Positions 17,657-27,262 of a DNA stretch of 64,000 nucleotides are shown here, in pieces; position 1 is the first letter of the stretch; every line of letters starts with the position of its first letter. Source of the stretch: Pontibacter beigongshangensis (lineage in GTDB: Bacteria; Bacteroidota; Bacteroidia; Cytophagales; Hymenobacteraceae); the NCBI RefSeq assembly GCF_014332515.1, contig NZ_VFSD01000019.1:1-64000 (forward strand), given 5' to 3'. The notes under the pieces were generated by a model that saw only the letters and a list, made by a program, of their open reading frames with translations, made no database searches and had not been told where the DNA came from. Made by a program: the position numbers and the translations under genes.

Positions 17657-19528
17657 ATGAAGCTAACCATACTTGATGCCAGTATAATACTCCTTTACCT
17701 GGTGGGTATAACCACCATCGGGCTGGTGCTCCAAAAGCGGGCAAAGGCAAGTAAAGACGCTTACCTGCTCGGTGGGAACACGCTGCCCTGGTACGCGCTC
17801 GGCCTTTCGAATGCGTCGGGCATGTTTGATATTTCAGGTACGATGTGGATGGTGATGCTGGCTTTTGTCTATGGTTTGAAGGGCATTTGGATTCCGTGGC
17901 TTTGGCCATCCTTTAACCAGATCTTCCTGATGATGTTCCTGGCCGGTTGGCTACGCAGGTCTAACGTGACCACGGGGGCAGAATGGATGCTGACCCGCTT
18001 CGGGAGAGGGCAAGACTCGCAGCGGTCACATGCCATTGTCGTGGTGTTTGCGCTTCTGAGTTGCCTGGGCTTCCTGGCTTACGGGTTCATCGGGTTGGGT
18101 AAGTTCGTCGAGATTTTTATTCCCTGGGGGGTAGTATCGCCCTATATCCCTTTTTATGTTGCTCCTGAATTTGTGCCGCACCTGTACGGACTTGCCTTTA
18201 CTTCGTTTGCCGTTTTTTATGCAATTCTGGGAGGTATGGCCAGTATTGTGTGGGCAGACGTGCTCCAGTATGCAATCATGACTGTGGCCGGCATTACCAT
18301 TGCCGGTATTGCCATGGCAAATCTGGAGGTTGCGTCTCTGAACGTGCCGGACGAGTGGTTTACGCCTTTCTTCGGAGCCAGCCTCAACCTGGACTGGACC
18401 GGAATCATTGATGAGGTAAATGATAAAATTCAGTCAGACGGTTATTCGCTTTTCAGTATTTTTTTCTCCCTGATGCTCTTTAAAGGTATACTGGGGAGCC
18501 TGGCAGGTCCTGCACCGAATTACGACATGCAGAAGATCCTGTCGGCGCAGTCGCCAAAAGATGCCGCCAAAATGAGTGGCTTTGTGTCGCTGGTGCTGCT
18601 CCCGACCCGCTACCTGATGATCATTGGGTTTGCCGTGCTGGCGATTCTTAACTACAACCAGCTTAACCTGGAATCGGCAAGCGGGATCGATTTTGAGAAG
18701 ATACTGCCAGCCGCCATCTCTAACTTTGCACCTTCTGGTGTGCTGGGCCTGTTGCTGGCCGGTTTGCTGGCGGCCTTTATTGGTACGTTTGCCGGTACGC
18801 TTAATGCGGCCCAGGCCTACATCGTCAACGACATCTACCTGCGCTATGTAAATCCGAAAGCCTCCAACCAAAAAGTGAGCAGCGTGAATTACCTTACGGG
18901 CGTGGTAGTGGTGCTGGCCAGTGTGGTGCTGGGCTTTTTTGCCAAAGATGTAAACAGCCTGCTGCAGTGGATCGTGGCCGGCCTGTATGGTGGCTATGTG
19001 GCCGCCAATGTACTGAAGTGGTATTGGTGGCGCTTCAATGCCAGGGGCTTCTTCTGGGGCATGCTGGCAGGTATTCTGTCTGCACTGGTATTCCCGTCCA
19101 TTTTCGATGGCTTAGACCTTTACTACTTTCCACTGCTACTCGCGATTTCACTTGCAGGGAGCATTATCGGCACGTATGCCGGTCCTCCCACCGATGAGGA
19201 AACGCTCAAGAGCTTCTATAAAAACGTGCGCCCCTGGGGCTTCTGGAAACCAATTGACGCCCTCGTAAAAGCCGAAGATCCGGGATTTGTGGAGAACAAA
19301 AACTTCTGGCTCGATGCCTTTAATGTGGTTGTTGGCATTGTGTGGCAGCTCAGCCTGGCGCTGCTCCCTATCTACCTGGTGCTGCGCATGCACTCAGAAC
19401 TGACCATAACTGGCGTGGTGCTGATCCTCTGCAGCCTGATCCTGAAAAAGACCTGGTGGGACAAGCTGGAGGCCGACAGCACCAGTGTAGCCGCAGCACT
19501 CAAGAAAAAACTGGTTTCTCAGAAATAA
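17657..19528 (+). CDS. Sodium:solute symporter (SSS) family sugar transporter
   Basis: A 623-aa inner-membrane protein with about 14-15 hydrophobic segments, of the SSS/SGLT family. It starts with an unprocessed first helix (LTILDASIILLYLVGITTIG) and has the family pattern NASGMFDISGTMWMV and FAILGGMASIVWADVLQ-like segments. It sits 73 bp after GH26 and 56 bp before GH130. By analogy with the B. fragilis mannan cluster it should import mannobiose or mannosylglucose from the periplasm with sodium. The substrate assignment is from context, the family from sequence. Confidence 0.88.
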   Translation: MKLTILDASIILLYLVGITTIGLVLQKRAKASKDAYLLGGNTLPWYALGLSNASGMFDISGTMWMVMLAFVYGLKGIWIPWLWPSFNQIFLMMFLAGWLRRSNVTTGAEWMLTRFGRGQDSQRSHAIVVVFALLSCLGFLAYGFIGLGKFVEIFIPWGVVSPYIPFYVAPEFVPHLYGLAFTSFAVFYAILGGMASIVWADVLQYAIMTVAGITIAGIAMANLEVASLNVPDEWFTPFFGASLNLDWTGIIDEVNDKIQSDGYSLFSIFFSLMLFKGILGSLAGPAPNYDMQKILSAQSPKDAAKMSGFVSLVLLPTRYLMIIGFAVLAILNYNQLNLESASGIDFEKILPAAISNFAPSGVLGLLLAGLLAAFIGTFAGTLNAAQAYIVNDIYLRYVNPKASNQKVSSVNYLTGVVVVLASVVLGFFAKDVNSLLQWIVAGLYGGYVAANVLKWYWWRFNARGFFWGMLAGILSALVFPSIFDGLDLYYFPLLLAISLAGSIIGTYAGPPTDEETLKSFYKNVRPWGFWKPIDALVKAEDPGFVENKNFWLDAFNVVVGIVWQLSLALLPIYLVLRMHSELTITGVVLILCSLILKKTWWDKLEADSTSVAAALKKKLVSQK

Positions 19529-19584
19529 ACATCCTGCTGCAACCAGATCCTGCAGCGCCTACTACACCATAACAATCGCCTGAA

Positions 19585-20802
19585 ATGGAAAACTTATTTC
19601 AAAAACGACTTGAAGCGTTAGAAAAGTCTTATACTGATTTGATAACCCGCAAAAATGAGAAATTGCCTTTAGGAAACGGGGTTATCGAACGGTATAAGTA
19701 TCCGGTGCTTACAGCCCAGCATGCCCCATTGCTCTGGCGCTACGACCTGGATTATGCAACCAACCCTTACCTGATGGAGCGCTTCGGAATAAATGCCACT
19801 TTTAACGCAGGCGCTATCCAGCTAAATGGTAAATATCTGCTGGTGGTGCGGGTGGAGGGGCTGGACCGCAAGTCGTTTTTTGCAGTGGCCGAAAGTGAGA
19901 ATGGAGTAGATAACTTCAGGTTCTGGGAGCGACCTATTACCATGCCCGAAACCGAAGAACCGGACGTGAATATCTACGACATGCGCCTGACGCAGCACGA
20001 AGACGGCTGGATCTACGGCCTCTTTTGCACTGAGCGGAAAGATCCGAACGCCGGACCTGGCGACGAGTCTGCGGCGGTGGCACAATGCGGCATAGCCCGT
20101 ACCTACGATCTGGTAATATGGGAGCGCCTGCCCGATTTAAAGACGCCCTCGCCCCAGCAGCGGAACGTGGTGCTGCATCCGGAGTTCGTTGCAGGCAAAT
20201 ATGCCTTGTACACCCGTCCGCAGGACAGTTTTATTGAAGCTGGCACACGCGGTGGAATCGGCTACGGCTTGGTAGAAAGTATGGAACATGCGGTAGTAGC
20301 GGAAGAATTGATCATGGACGAAAAGCATTACCATACCGTGTACGAGGTAAAGAACGGGCAGGGACCTGCTCCCCTGAAAACGGAAAAGGGCTGGCTGCAC
20401 CTGGCGCATGGCGTGCGCAACACGGCTGCCGGGCTGCGGTATGTGCTCTACCTGTTTATGACAGATCTGGCAGACATCACCAGAGTTATCTATAAGCCAG
20501 CCGGCTACTTTATAGCACCGGAAGGGGAGGAGCGCATCGGCGATGTATCGAATGTAGTGTTTGCGAATGGCTGGATCCTGGATGAGGACGGAACGGTCTT
20601 CATCTATTACGGCTCCTCCGACACGCGCATGCATGTAGCCACTTCAACCGTAGACAAGCTGCTCGATTATGTCACCAACACGCCAGCCGACGGATTCCGG
20701 TCAGCGGCTTCTGTAGAAACCGTTAATCGGATTATAGACCGAAACCTGGTGGTGCTAAAAAGAAAACCGGCGCTTGTTACAACCGCCATGGGCCCTTCCT
20801 GA
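19585..20802 (+). CDS. GH130 beta-1,4-mannosylglucose phosphorylase
   Basis: A 405-aa cytoplasmic enzyme (no signal peptide) of GH130. It phosphorolyses 4-O-beta-D-mannosyl-D-glucose to mannose 1-phosphate and glucose. The catalytic Asp is D132 in [31 protein letters not shown] and the HVRNTA-like [10 protein letters not shown] segment are typical of the MGP subgroup (GH130_1). It acts directly after the epimerase, which converts Man-beta-1,4-Man to Man-beta-1,4-Glc. Its TGA overlaps the epimerase ATG by one base (TGATG), so the two are translationally coupled. Confidence 0.93.
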   Translation: MENLFQKRLEALEKSYTDLITRKNEKLPLGNGVIERYKYPVLTAQHAPLLWRYDLDYATNPYLMERFGINATFNAGAIQLNGKYLLVVRVEGLDRKSFFAVAESENGVDNFRFWERPITMPETEEPDVNIYDMRLTQHEDGWIYGLFCTERKDPNAGPGDESAAVAQCGIARTYDLVIWERLPDLKTPSPQQRNVVLHPEFVAGKYALYTRPQDSFIEAGTRGGIGYGLVESMEHAVVAEELIMDEKHYHTVYEVKNGQGPAPLKTEKGWLHLAHGVRNTAAGLRYVLYLFMTDLADITRVIYKPAGYFIAPEGEERIGDVSNVVFANGWILDEDGTVFIYYGSSDTRMHVATSTVDKLLDYVTNTPADGFRSAASVETVNRIIDRNLVVLKRKPALVTTAMGPS

Positions 20803-22016
20803 TGGTGGCAGCAAAGGCTAACCTGCAGCGGTATAAGGAAGAAGTTGAAAAGGAGCTTTGCAGCATCCTGGATTTCTGGGCGCAGTATGCCCCTGATGAG
20901 CAAAATAGAGGCTTCATCGGCAAAATGGACAATAAGGGCCAGGTTGACATCGAAGCACCTAAAGGAAGCGTGCTCAATGCCCGCATTCTCTGGACCTTTT
21001 CGGCTGCTTACCGGCATACCGGCGACAAGTATTATCTGGCAATAGCTCACCGGGCGTATGGTTATGTGCTGGCGCATTTTCTGGATAAACTTCATGGCGG
21101 CGTTTACTGGTCGGTAACGGCAACGGGTGAGCCTCTAAATACCCGGAAGCAGATTTATGCGCTGGCTTTTATGATCTATGGTCTGAGCGAGTATTACCTG
21201 GCCACCCGGAAAGCGGAGGCGCTGGAGGTGTGCCAGGAGCTTTTCCGCTGGATCGAGCAGCATAGTTTCGATTCGGAGCAAGGTGGTTACTTCGAAGCCT
21301 TCAGTCGGGAGGGTGAGCTTTTGGATGACCTCCGCCTGAGCGAGAAGGACCGAAACGACCCCAAGACCATGAACACTCATCTCCACATCCTGGAAGCCTA
21401 CGCCAACCTCTACCGCATCTGGCCCGATGCGCAGGTAGCAACTCAGTTGGAGCGCCTGATAAAAATATTCCTGGATCATATCGTTGATCCTGATACCGTG
21501 CATTTAAGGCTGTTCTTCTCGAAAGACTGGAAACCTGCCGCAGACCTTGTGTCATATGGCCACGATATAGAGGCTTCGTGGCTGCTGTTAGAAGCGGCAG
21601 AGGTGCTGGGGAAACAAGACTTGGTACAAAGGGCAAAAGAGCTTGCCATAGCCATGGCAATAGCCACCACAGAAGGACTTCAACCGGATGGCAGTCTTTA
21701 TCATGAACTGGACAAGGCCACGAGTCACTTCGACACACACCGCGAATGGTGGGTTAGTGCCGAGGCCATGGTTGGTTTCCTGAATGCCTATCAGTTGACG
21801 AAAAAGACCGTCTTTCTGGAACATTCCCAAAATGCCTGGGAATTTGCAAAAAAACACCTCCTCGATAAAGAGCAGGGAGAATGGCGATGGGGTGTGTACG
21901 ATGATTATAGCCGGATGCAAGAAGAAGACAAAATTGGCTTCTGGAAATGTCCCTATCACAATGCCCGCGCTTGCCTGGAAGTGATGCGCCGCTGCGAAAG
22001 CCTGATGCGTGTTTAA
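20802..22016 (+). CDS. Cellobiose/mannobiose 2-epimerase (AGE superfamily)
   Basis: A 404-aa cytoplasmic epimerase of the N-acylglucosamine/cellobiose 2-epimerase family. It interconverts the reducing-end glucose and mannose of beta-1,4-disaccharides. Conserved histidine motifs are MNTHLHILEA, SYGHDIEASWL (H254) and KCPYHNARAC (H386); HREWWVSAEAMVGF is also family-typical. The gene is coupled to GH130 by a one-base overlap. Together they convert mannobiose to mannosylglucose and then to mannose 1-phosphate plus glucose, as established for Bacteroides and Ruminococcus mannan pathways. Confidence 0.93.
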   Translation: MVAAKANLQRYKEEVEKELCSILDFWAQYAPDEQNRGFIGKMDNKGQVDIEAPKGSVLNARILWTFSAAYRHTGDKYYLAIAHRAYGYVLAHFLDKLHGGVYWSVTATGEPLNTRKQIYALAFMIYGLSEYYLATRKAEALEVCQELFRWIEQHSFDSEQGGYFEAFSREGELLDDLRLSEKDRNDPKTMNTHLHILEAYANLYRIWPDAQVATQLERLIKIFLDHIVDPDTVHLRLFFSKDWKPAADLVSYGHDIEASWLLLEAAEVLGKQDLVQRAKELAIAMAIATTEGLQPDGSLYHELDKATSHFDTHREWWVSAEAMVGFLNAYQLTKKTVFLEHSQNAWEFAKKHLLDKEQGEWRWGVYDDYSRMQEEDKIGFWKCPYHNARACLEVMRRCESLMRV

Positions 22017-22116
22017 GTATCTGATTTGAAGATATGAGGTTTTGGAAGTTTGAAGATTTGGGAATGGATGAATCATTAGCCTACAGCCAAAAGTTCATCC
22101 TGTCAATCCTTTCATC

Positions 22117-22284
22117 CTGAAAATCCTTGGGGTAGGGGCCCTATATAAAGATTCAGACAAACAGCAGGAGGATCAGCAGATAAGCAAGTCTCTTGAAGGC
22201 CATTTTCATTAGCATAATTTATACTGACCATTCTATAATTCTGAAGATTCTTGGGGTAGGGGCCCTATAGAAAGATTCAGACAA
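22117..22284 (+). repeat. 44-bp direct repeats flanking dispersed-repeat copy 5
   Basis: Two copies of a 44-bp unit containing TTGGGGTAGGGGCCCTATA lie at 22117-22160 and 22241-22284 (41/44 identical). The 80 bp between them contain repeat copy 5. This may be a segmental duplication or a mark of insertion. Confidence 0.8.
22162..22219 (+). repeat. Dispersed repeat, copy 5
   Basis: CAGCAGGAGGATCAGCAG arm, then CTCTTGAAGGCC core and ATTTTCATTAGCATAATT. It lies between the epimerase and GH27 genes, bracketed by 44-bp direct repeats. Confidence 0.75.
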
Positions 22285-22307
22285 CTTCATATAAAAGAAA
22301 CTTAAAC

Positions 22308-23537
22308 ATGAAAAAACTATTTTCCCTACTGACCCTGCTTATTTTATCGACCGGCGCATTCAGCCAAGGCAATAACTATGCGCAGAACTACAGCAAGTTC
22401 AACGGCCTCGCCCTGACACCACCGATGGGCTGGAACAGCTGGAACAAATTTGCCTGCAACGTGAACGAGCAACTGATCCGTGAAACAGCCGACGCCATGG
22501 TGGCCTCCGGCATGAAAGACGCGGGCTATACCTACGTCAACATCGACGACTGCTGGCACGGGCAGCGCGACAGCCTGGGCTTTATTCAGCCCGACCCGGA
22601 GCGCTTTCCGTCTGGCATGAAGGCACTGGCCGATTACGTGCATGCCAAAGGCCTCAAGTTTGGGATCTATTCGGATGCCGGTTCGCAGACCTGCGGTGGT
22701 AGGCCAGGCAGCCGGGGCTACGAGTTTCAGGATGCGCAAACCTATGCCAGCTGGGGCGTCGACTACCTGAAGTACGACTGGTGCAATACCGAAGGCCTGA
22801 AAGCGGAAGGTGCCTACATGACCATGGCCGCTGCTTTGCAAAAGGCTGAAAGACCCATCGTGCTGAGTATCTGCGAGTGGGGCAACGACAAGCCCTGGGA
22901 ATGGGGACCTAAAGTAGGCCAGCTTTGGCGCACCACCGGCGACATTTACAACTGTTTTGACTGTATCGAAGACCACGGCACCTGGCAGTCTTTTGGCGTG
23001 ATGCAGATACTGGACAAGCAGGAGGGGCTGCGCCAGTACGCGGGGCCAGGCCAATGGAACGACCCCGACATGCTGGAAGTGGGCAACGGCATGGCTGTAA
23101 ACGAGGATCGCGCCCACTTTACCATGTGGAGCATGCTGGCCGCCCCGCTTATTGCCGGAAACGACCTGCGCCACATGAACAAAGAAACCATCGACATCCT
23201 GACCAACAAAGAAGCAATAGCCGTGAACCAGGACAAGCTCGGCATCCAGGGCTTTAAACACAGCAGCAAAGACGGCCTCGAAACCTGGCTGAAGCCTTTG
23301 GCGGGCGGCAACTGGGCTGTAGTGTTTTTGAACCGCGGCGATGGACCACAAAAAGTTGAGTTCGACTGGAAAATTAACCCGATCACAGATGAGCTTTCTA
23401 AAGCAGAGCTGAATGCTTCCAAAACTACCTACAAAATCCGAAACGTCTGGGAGAAGAAAGCAGCAGGCACTACAGCCAAAATCTTTAAAGCAGAAATTCC
23501 GAAGAACGATGTCGTGATGCTGGTCCTGTCGAAGTAG
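22308..23537 (+). CDS. GH27 alpha-galactosidase
   Basis: A 409-aa secreted GH27 enzyme with a signal peptide (cleavage near AFSQ, residue 20). It removes alpha-1,6-galactosyl side chains, here presumably from galactomannan or galactoglucomannan. Motifs: LTPPMGWNSWNKFAC, YVNIDDCWHG, KFGIYSDAG, YLKYDWCN with nucleophile D157, and WNDPDML with acid/base Asp near 252-254. A C-terminal beta-sandwich of about 90 residues follows the barrel. The start ATG follows an AT-rich spacer with no other candidate. Confidence 0.94.
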   Translation: MKKLFSLLTLLILSTGAFSQGNNYAQNYSKFNGLALTPPMGWNSWNKFACNVNEQLIRETADAMVASGMKDAGYTYVNIDDCWHGQRDSLGFIQPDPERFPSGMKALADYVHAKGLKFGIYSDAGSQTCGGRPGSRGYEFQDAQTYASWGVDYLKYDWCNTEGLKAEGAYMTMAAALQKAERPIVLSICEWGNDKPWEWGPKVGQLWRTTGDIYNCFDCIEDHGTWQSFGVMQILDKQEGLRQYAGPGQWNDPDMLEVGNGMAVNEDRAHFTMWSMLAAPLIAGNDLRHMNKETIDILTNKEAIAVNQDKLGIQGFKHSSKDGLETWLKPLAGGNWAVVFLNRGDGPQKVEFDWKINPITDELSKAELNASKTTYKIRNVWEKKAAGTTAKIFKAEIPKNDVVMLVLSK

Positions 23538-23583
23538 TGAGTGCCTTATGTTTCTTTCTTTGGCGCTGACTTTTGGATAGACC

Positions 23584-23628
23584 CCGCAGAAAAAAAGCAT
23601 CTGGAAGGCCATTTTCATTAGAATAATT
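23584..23628 (+). repeat. Dispersed repeat, copy 6
   Basis: CGCAG arm, then ATCTGGAAGGCC and ATTTTCATTAGAATAATT, between GH27 and the esterase gene. Confidence 0.75.
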
Positions 23629-23683
23629 TCTACTTTCAGTGTTCAGCACACCGTGCGTCATCTCCTGATAAAATCCTTTAAAA

Positions 23684-25087
23684 ATGAGAAACCTGTTTTT
23701 AATTGCACTGTTGTTGGTGGTACTTCAGCTAAGCACCTTACCTGATGTTCGGGCCAATGTGCAGCTGCCAGCCATTTTTGGCAACCACATGGTCTTGCAG
23801 CAAAATGCCGAAGTAACCATTTGGGGCTGGGCCAGAGCCCTGGAAGATGTAACTGTAACCAGCAGCTGGGATCAGAAAACAGTCAAGACGAAAGCGAGTA
23901 ACCAGGCCAAGTGGGAAGTAAAACTGAACACACCTGCTGCCGGAGGACCTTACACCATCAAAATTGAAGGCTACAACACCATCCTGCTCGAAGATGTGCT
24001 GATCGGTGAAGTCTGGCTCTGTTCCGGCCAGTCGAACATGGAGTGGTCGGCCAGAGCGGGCATAGACAATGCAGAGCAGGCAGTGGCGCAGGCCGATTTC
24101 CCTTCCATCCGGTTCTTCAGCGTAGCCCACAGAACAGCTGATGCTCCACAACTCGACCTCGGTGGGCAGTGGGTGGTGTGCACCCCAGAAACCATGAAAG
24201 ACTTTAGCGCAGTAGCCTATTTCTTCGGAAAGGATTTGCACCAGAACCTGAAGGTGCCGGTTGGTTTGATCAACAGCAGCTGGGGCGGTACACCAGCCGA
24301 AACCTGGGTGAATCCAGACCTGATTGAAGAAAACAAAGCCATGGCCGCCTCTGCCGCCACGCAAAAACAAGTAGCCTGGTGCCCGGTGGAGCCAGGCAAA
24401 ACATACCATACTATGCTCAGGCCGCTCGTTCCCTTCCGGATTGCCGGTGCGCTTTGGTACCAGGGCGAGTCCAATACCAACGACCCCGAGAACTATGCTA
24501 CCCTGCTGCCCACGCTCATCAACAACTGGCGAAGCGACTGGGGCTATGAATTCCCTTTTTACTATGTGCAGATTGCGCCTTTCAAAAACTACGGCCTGCA
24601 GGCAGGAGCGCGCCTGCGGGACGTGCAACGCCGGACCCTGCAGGTGCCTAATACAGGTATGGTAGTCATCAGCGATATCGGCAACAACGAGAACATTCAT
24701 CCCACCAACAAGCACGATGTGGGCAAACGCCTGGCGAACCTGGCGCTGAACCAGACTTATGGCAAAAAAGAGCTGCCTTATTCCGGGCCGCTCTACCGCG
24801 ATATGAAGACAGAAGGCAACAAAGCAGTGCTCTATTTTGACCATGCCGACAAGGGGCTGGTGAGCAAGGGTAAGAAGCTGACTGGGTTCGAAGTTGCCGG
24901 TGCCGATCAGAAGTTTGTGAAGGCAGATGCCCGCATTATAGGAAACACGGTGGTAGTGCAGGCAAAGCAGGTGAAGAATCCGGCAGCCGTACGATTTGAG
25001 TGGAACAATGCCGTAGAAGCAAGCTTGTTCAACAAAGATGGCCTGCCAGCATCTAGCTTCAGAACGGATGATTGGGCGGTTAAATAA
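23684..25087 (+). CDS. Sialate O-acetylesterase-like (SASA) carbohydrate esterase
   Basis: A 467-aa secreted esterase with a signal peptide (cleavage near VRAN, residue 25). It carries the SGNH-type motifs of the SASA family: LCSGQSNMEWS with the catalytic Ser, GLINSSWGGTPAETW, GALWYQGESNT and the C-terminal IHPTNKHDVGKRLA with the catalytic His. Despite the family name, in hemicellulose loci such enzymes usually remove acetyl groups from plant polysaccharides. Deacetylation of galactoglucomannan is the likely role (inference). Confidence 0.88.
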   Translation: MRNLFLIALLLVVLQLSTLPDVRANVQLPAIFGNHMVLQQNAEVTIWGWARALEDVTVTSSWDQKTVKTKASNQAKWEVKLNTPAAGGPYTIKIEGYNTILLEDVLIGEVWLCSGQSNMEWSARAGIDNAEQAVAQADFPSIRFFSVAHRTADAPQLDLGGQWVVCTPETMKDFSAVAYFFGKDLHQNLKVPVGLINSSWGGTPAETWVNPDLIEENKAMAASAATQKQVAWCPVEPGKTYHTMLRPLVPFRIAGALWYQGESNTNDPENYATLLPTLINNWRSDWGYEFPFYYVQIAPFKNYGLQAGARLRDVQRRTLQVPNTGMVVISDIGNNENIHPTNKHDVGKRLANLALNQTYGKKELPYSGPLYRDMKTEGNKAVLYFDHADKGLVSKGKKLTGFEVAGADQKFVKADARIIGNTVVVQAKQVKNPAAVRFEWNNAVEASLFNKDGLPASSFRTDDWAVK

Positions 25088-25569
25088 CTAATGATACTAA
25101 CAAGAAGCAATACCTATTGGCTATCGAAGCTTTTCCAGTCCTTGGGTTGTGGTGCCTCGTGAGATTCGGAGCCGCCTTGGCGGCAGCCTGAGCGACAGCG
25201 AAGGCAGGAGGGAACGCAGCACCGATGCCCAAGGACGAGGCCCCGCGGCCGTGAGCGCTCAGCGCCCTAGCCATAGGACAAAATAGCCAAAGGGCACCGG
25301 GTAAAGCAGCGGCGAAGAGTGGTGGAGCCAAATTTTTACAGCAAAATGGGTAACATCAGTAAATAATTTTATCATCAGATAAGATAGAAGTGAGAGTTGA
25401 TAAAAGCGCCAGCGTCTTCGTTCGTGATGATTATTCTGAGGCCTTTGGCAGAACTATTGACAATACAAGCTGCCAGAGGCAGGGGAATAGTAGCCACGAG
25501 CGAGGACGCTCGCGCCATTAAAAATAAAAAGCCACTGGCTATTCATCGTCTAATTTAAAAGTGTCGTTC
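25088..25569. other. Intergenic region: GC-dense block plus MITE-like element
   Basis: No convincing gene. Positions about 25150-25325 are visibly GC-rich with several short palindromes: GCCGCC/GGCGGC at 25171-25184, GGCC/GGCC at 25239-25250 and GAGCGCTC at 25253-25260. An 83-codon minus-strand frame over it is probably spurious. A 112-bp element with terminal inverted repeats follows at 25405-25516. Confidence 0.5.
25405..25516. repeat. MITE-like element with imperfect terminal inverted repeats
   Basis: The left end AGCGCCAGCGTCTTCGTTCG matches the reverse complement of the right end GGCGCGAGCGTCCTCGCTCG with few differences over about 23 bp. The right end also has its own hairpin CGAGCG-AGGA-CGCTCG (25497-25512). 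A diverged relative seems to lie at 28434-28507. Confidence 0.55.
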
Positions 25570-26889
25570 ATGAAGAGAATAAAACTTACCATACTCCTGG
25601 CGCTGCTGCTTGTAACCAACCTTCAGGCACAGGTAGCTTCTCAGTTTGTGACGACGGACGGTAGCCAGTTTATACTCGAAGGCAAGCCCTATTATTACAT
25701 CGGTGCCAACTATTGGTATGGTGCCATTCTGGGTTCGACAGGTGAGGCGGGGAACCAGGAAAGGCTGCTGCAGGAGCTGGATTTTATGAAACGCAATGGC
25801 ATCACTAACCTCCGTATTCTGGCAGGAGCGCAGGGACCAAACGATCAGCCATACCGCGTCTCGCCAGCCCTGGAAATGGCGCCTGGCGAGTACAACGACA
25901 CCCTGCTGGCAGGGCTGGATTTTCTGCTGGCCGAAATGGGCAAGCGCAACATGAAAGCTGTCTTGTATTTCAACAACAGCTGGGAGTGGTCTGGTGGCTA
26001 CGGGCAGTACCTGAACTGGAACGGCTATGGCGATATTCCCTACGCCCTGGCAAACAACAACGATTGGGCTGGGTTTATGAACTACGTGGGCCAGTTCCTG
26101 AATTGCGAGCCCTGCAAGAGCCAGTTTGCCAACCATGTAAAATTCATGCTGAACCGCACCAACCAGTTCACCAATAAGAAATATACTGAAGACCCAACCA
26201 TCATGTCCTGGCAGATCGCCAACGAACCACGGGCTTTTTCCAAAGAAAATCTACCAGCCTACGAACTATGGATCAGCAGCACCGCCGCCCTGATTAAATC
26301 AATAGACAAGCAGCATCTGGTGTCAACAGGTTCGGAGGGAAGCCACGGCACCGAAGGTTCTCTGGAAGATTACAAACGGATTCATGCCGACTCTAACATC
26401 GATTACGTGACCATGCACATATGGCCAAAAAACTGGGGCTGGCTCGATGCCAAAAACATTGGTGGCACCATTGATAAGGCCATCGCCAATACCAAAGAGT
26501 ACATGGACCAGCACATGGCTGTGGCCCGCGACCTGCAGAAGCCCATCGTGATGGAAGAGTTCGGTCTGCCCCGCGACCAGCACACCTACAATCTGAAAGA
26601 CAAAACTACCTACCGCGACAAATACTACAGCTATGTGTTCGACAGGGTGCTGCAAAGTGCCAGAGCGGGAGGCGAACTGGCCGGTTGTAACTTCTGGGCT
26701 TTCAGTGGTACCGCCCGGCCAAACCCGGCACGTGAGTTTTGGGCCAGCGGCGACGACCTGATGGGAGACCCGCCACAAGAGGAGCAGGGCCTGAACTCTG
26801 TCTTCGATCAGGACAGCACCATTCCGATAATCAAAAAGTACGCAGACGCCATTCAGAAAGAGACGAAGAAGGGGAAGAGCAAGAAATAG
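25570..26889 (+). CDS. GH5 (subfamily 7-like) endo-beta-1,4-mannanase
   Basis: A 439-aa secreted mannanase. The ATG at 25570 (MKRIKLTIL) is preferred over the in-frame GTG at 25561. Signal peptide cleavage is near LQAQ (residue 18). Subfamily-7 features are YYIGANYWYGAILGS, the acid/base in SWQIANEPRAF (E219) and the nucleophile in VMEEFGLPRD (E330); FWAFSGTARP is the usual tryptophan-bearing strand end. It has no lipobox or T9SS domain. It gives the locus a retaining GH5 mannanase beside three GH26 enzymes. Confidence 0.92.
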   Translation: MKRIKLTILLALLLVTNLQAQVASQFVTTDGSQFILEGKPYYYIGANYWYGAILGSTGEAGNQERLLQELDFMKRNGITNLRILAGAQGPNDQPYRVSPALEMAPGEYNDTLLAGLDFLLAEMGKRNMKAVLYFNNSWEWSGGYGQYLNWNGYGDIPYALANNNDWAGFMNYVGQFLNCEPCKSQFANHVKFMLNRTNQFTNKKYTEDPTIMSWQIANEPRAFSKENLPAYELWISSTAALIKSIDKQHLVSTGSEGSHGTEGSLEDYKRIHADSNIDYVTMHIWPKNWGWLDAKNIGGTIDKAIANTKEYMDQHMAVARDLQKPIVMEEFGLPRDQHTYNLKDKTTYRDKYYSYVFDRVLQSARAGGELAGCNFWAFSGTARPNPAREFWASGDDLMGDPPQEEQGLNSVFDQDSTIPIIKKYADAIQKETKKGKSKK

Positions 26890-26997
26890 AAGCTAAAGGA
26901 TGGTTTGGCGAAACATGAATTATTTGCTGATGTCAGGCAGAAATCTACCAAAGGTGAAAAGTCCTTCTTTAAAGGAAAAAGTAACTTATTGTCCGCT

Positions 26998-27131
26998 GGT
27001 GCGAGCTTGTAACTTATACCCCCCACTACGCTTTGGGATGAAAGGTTGTAAAGCATCAACTCTCAACATTCTGATGTTAGCTATTCCGAATAAACTAGCG
27101 AGGTGAAAGTATGAGTTACAAGCTCGCACCA
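26998..27131. repeat. Inverted pair of the GTGCGAGCTTGTA repeat, copies B and C
   Basis: GGTGCGAGCTTGTAACTTATAC at about 26998-27019 is matched in reverse complement at about 27110-27131 with a single T/C difference in 22 bases. About 90 bp separate the arms, so a transcript could form a long stem. Confidence 0.65.
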
Positions 27132-27213
27132 CCGAACAAAGCATCAAATCCGCGCTTGAATTTATCCCTGCAAGATCAGTTCAAAAGGGGACAAAAAGCT
27201 CTGCGGAACATGA

Positions 27214-27262
27214 AATTATTCAAATAAAAAGGCACCTCAGGAGGCCCTCTTACCCGCTGATG
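27214..27262 (-). repeat. Dispersed repeat, copy 7
   Basis: On the minus strand CATCAGCGGG-type arm, CCTCCTGAGG core and TTTTTATTTGAATAATT. Diverged copy upstream of the CE2-type esterase. Confidence 0.65.

Noticed and set aside
22344..23618. 424-codon minus-strand open frame over the GH27 gene
   Set aside because: It is the antisense shadow of an unambiguous GH27 gene with all catalytic motifs; the antisense product has no recognisable domain.
23738..24844. 368-codon minus-strand open frame over the SASA-type esterase
   Set aside because: Shadow of a clear esterase gene; no signal, start context or family.
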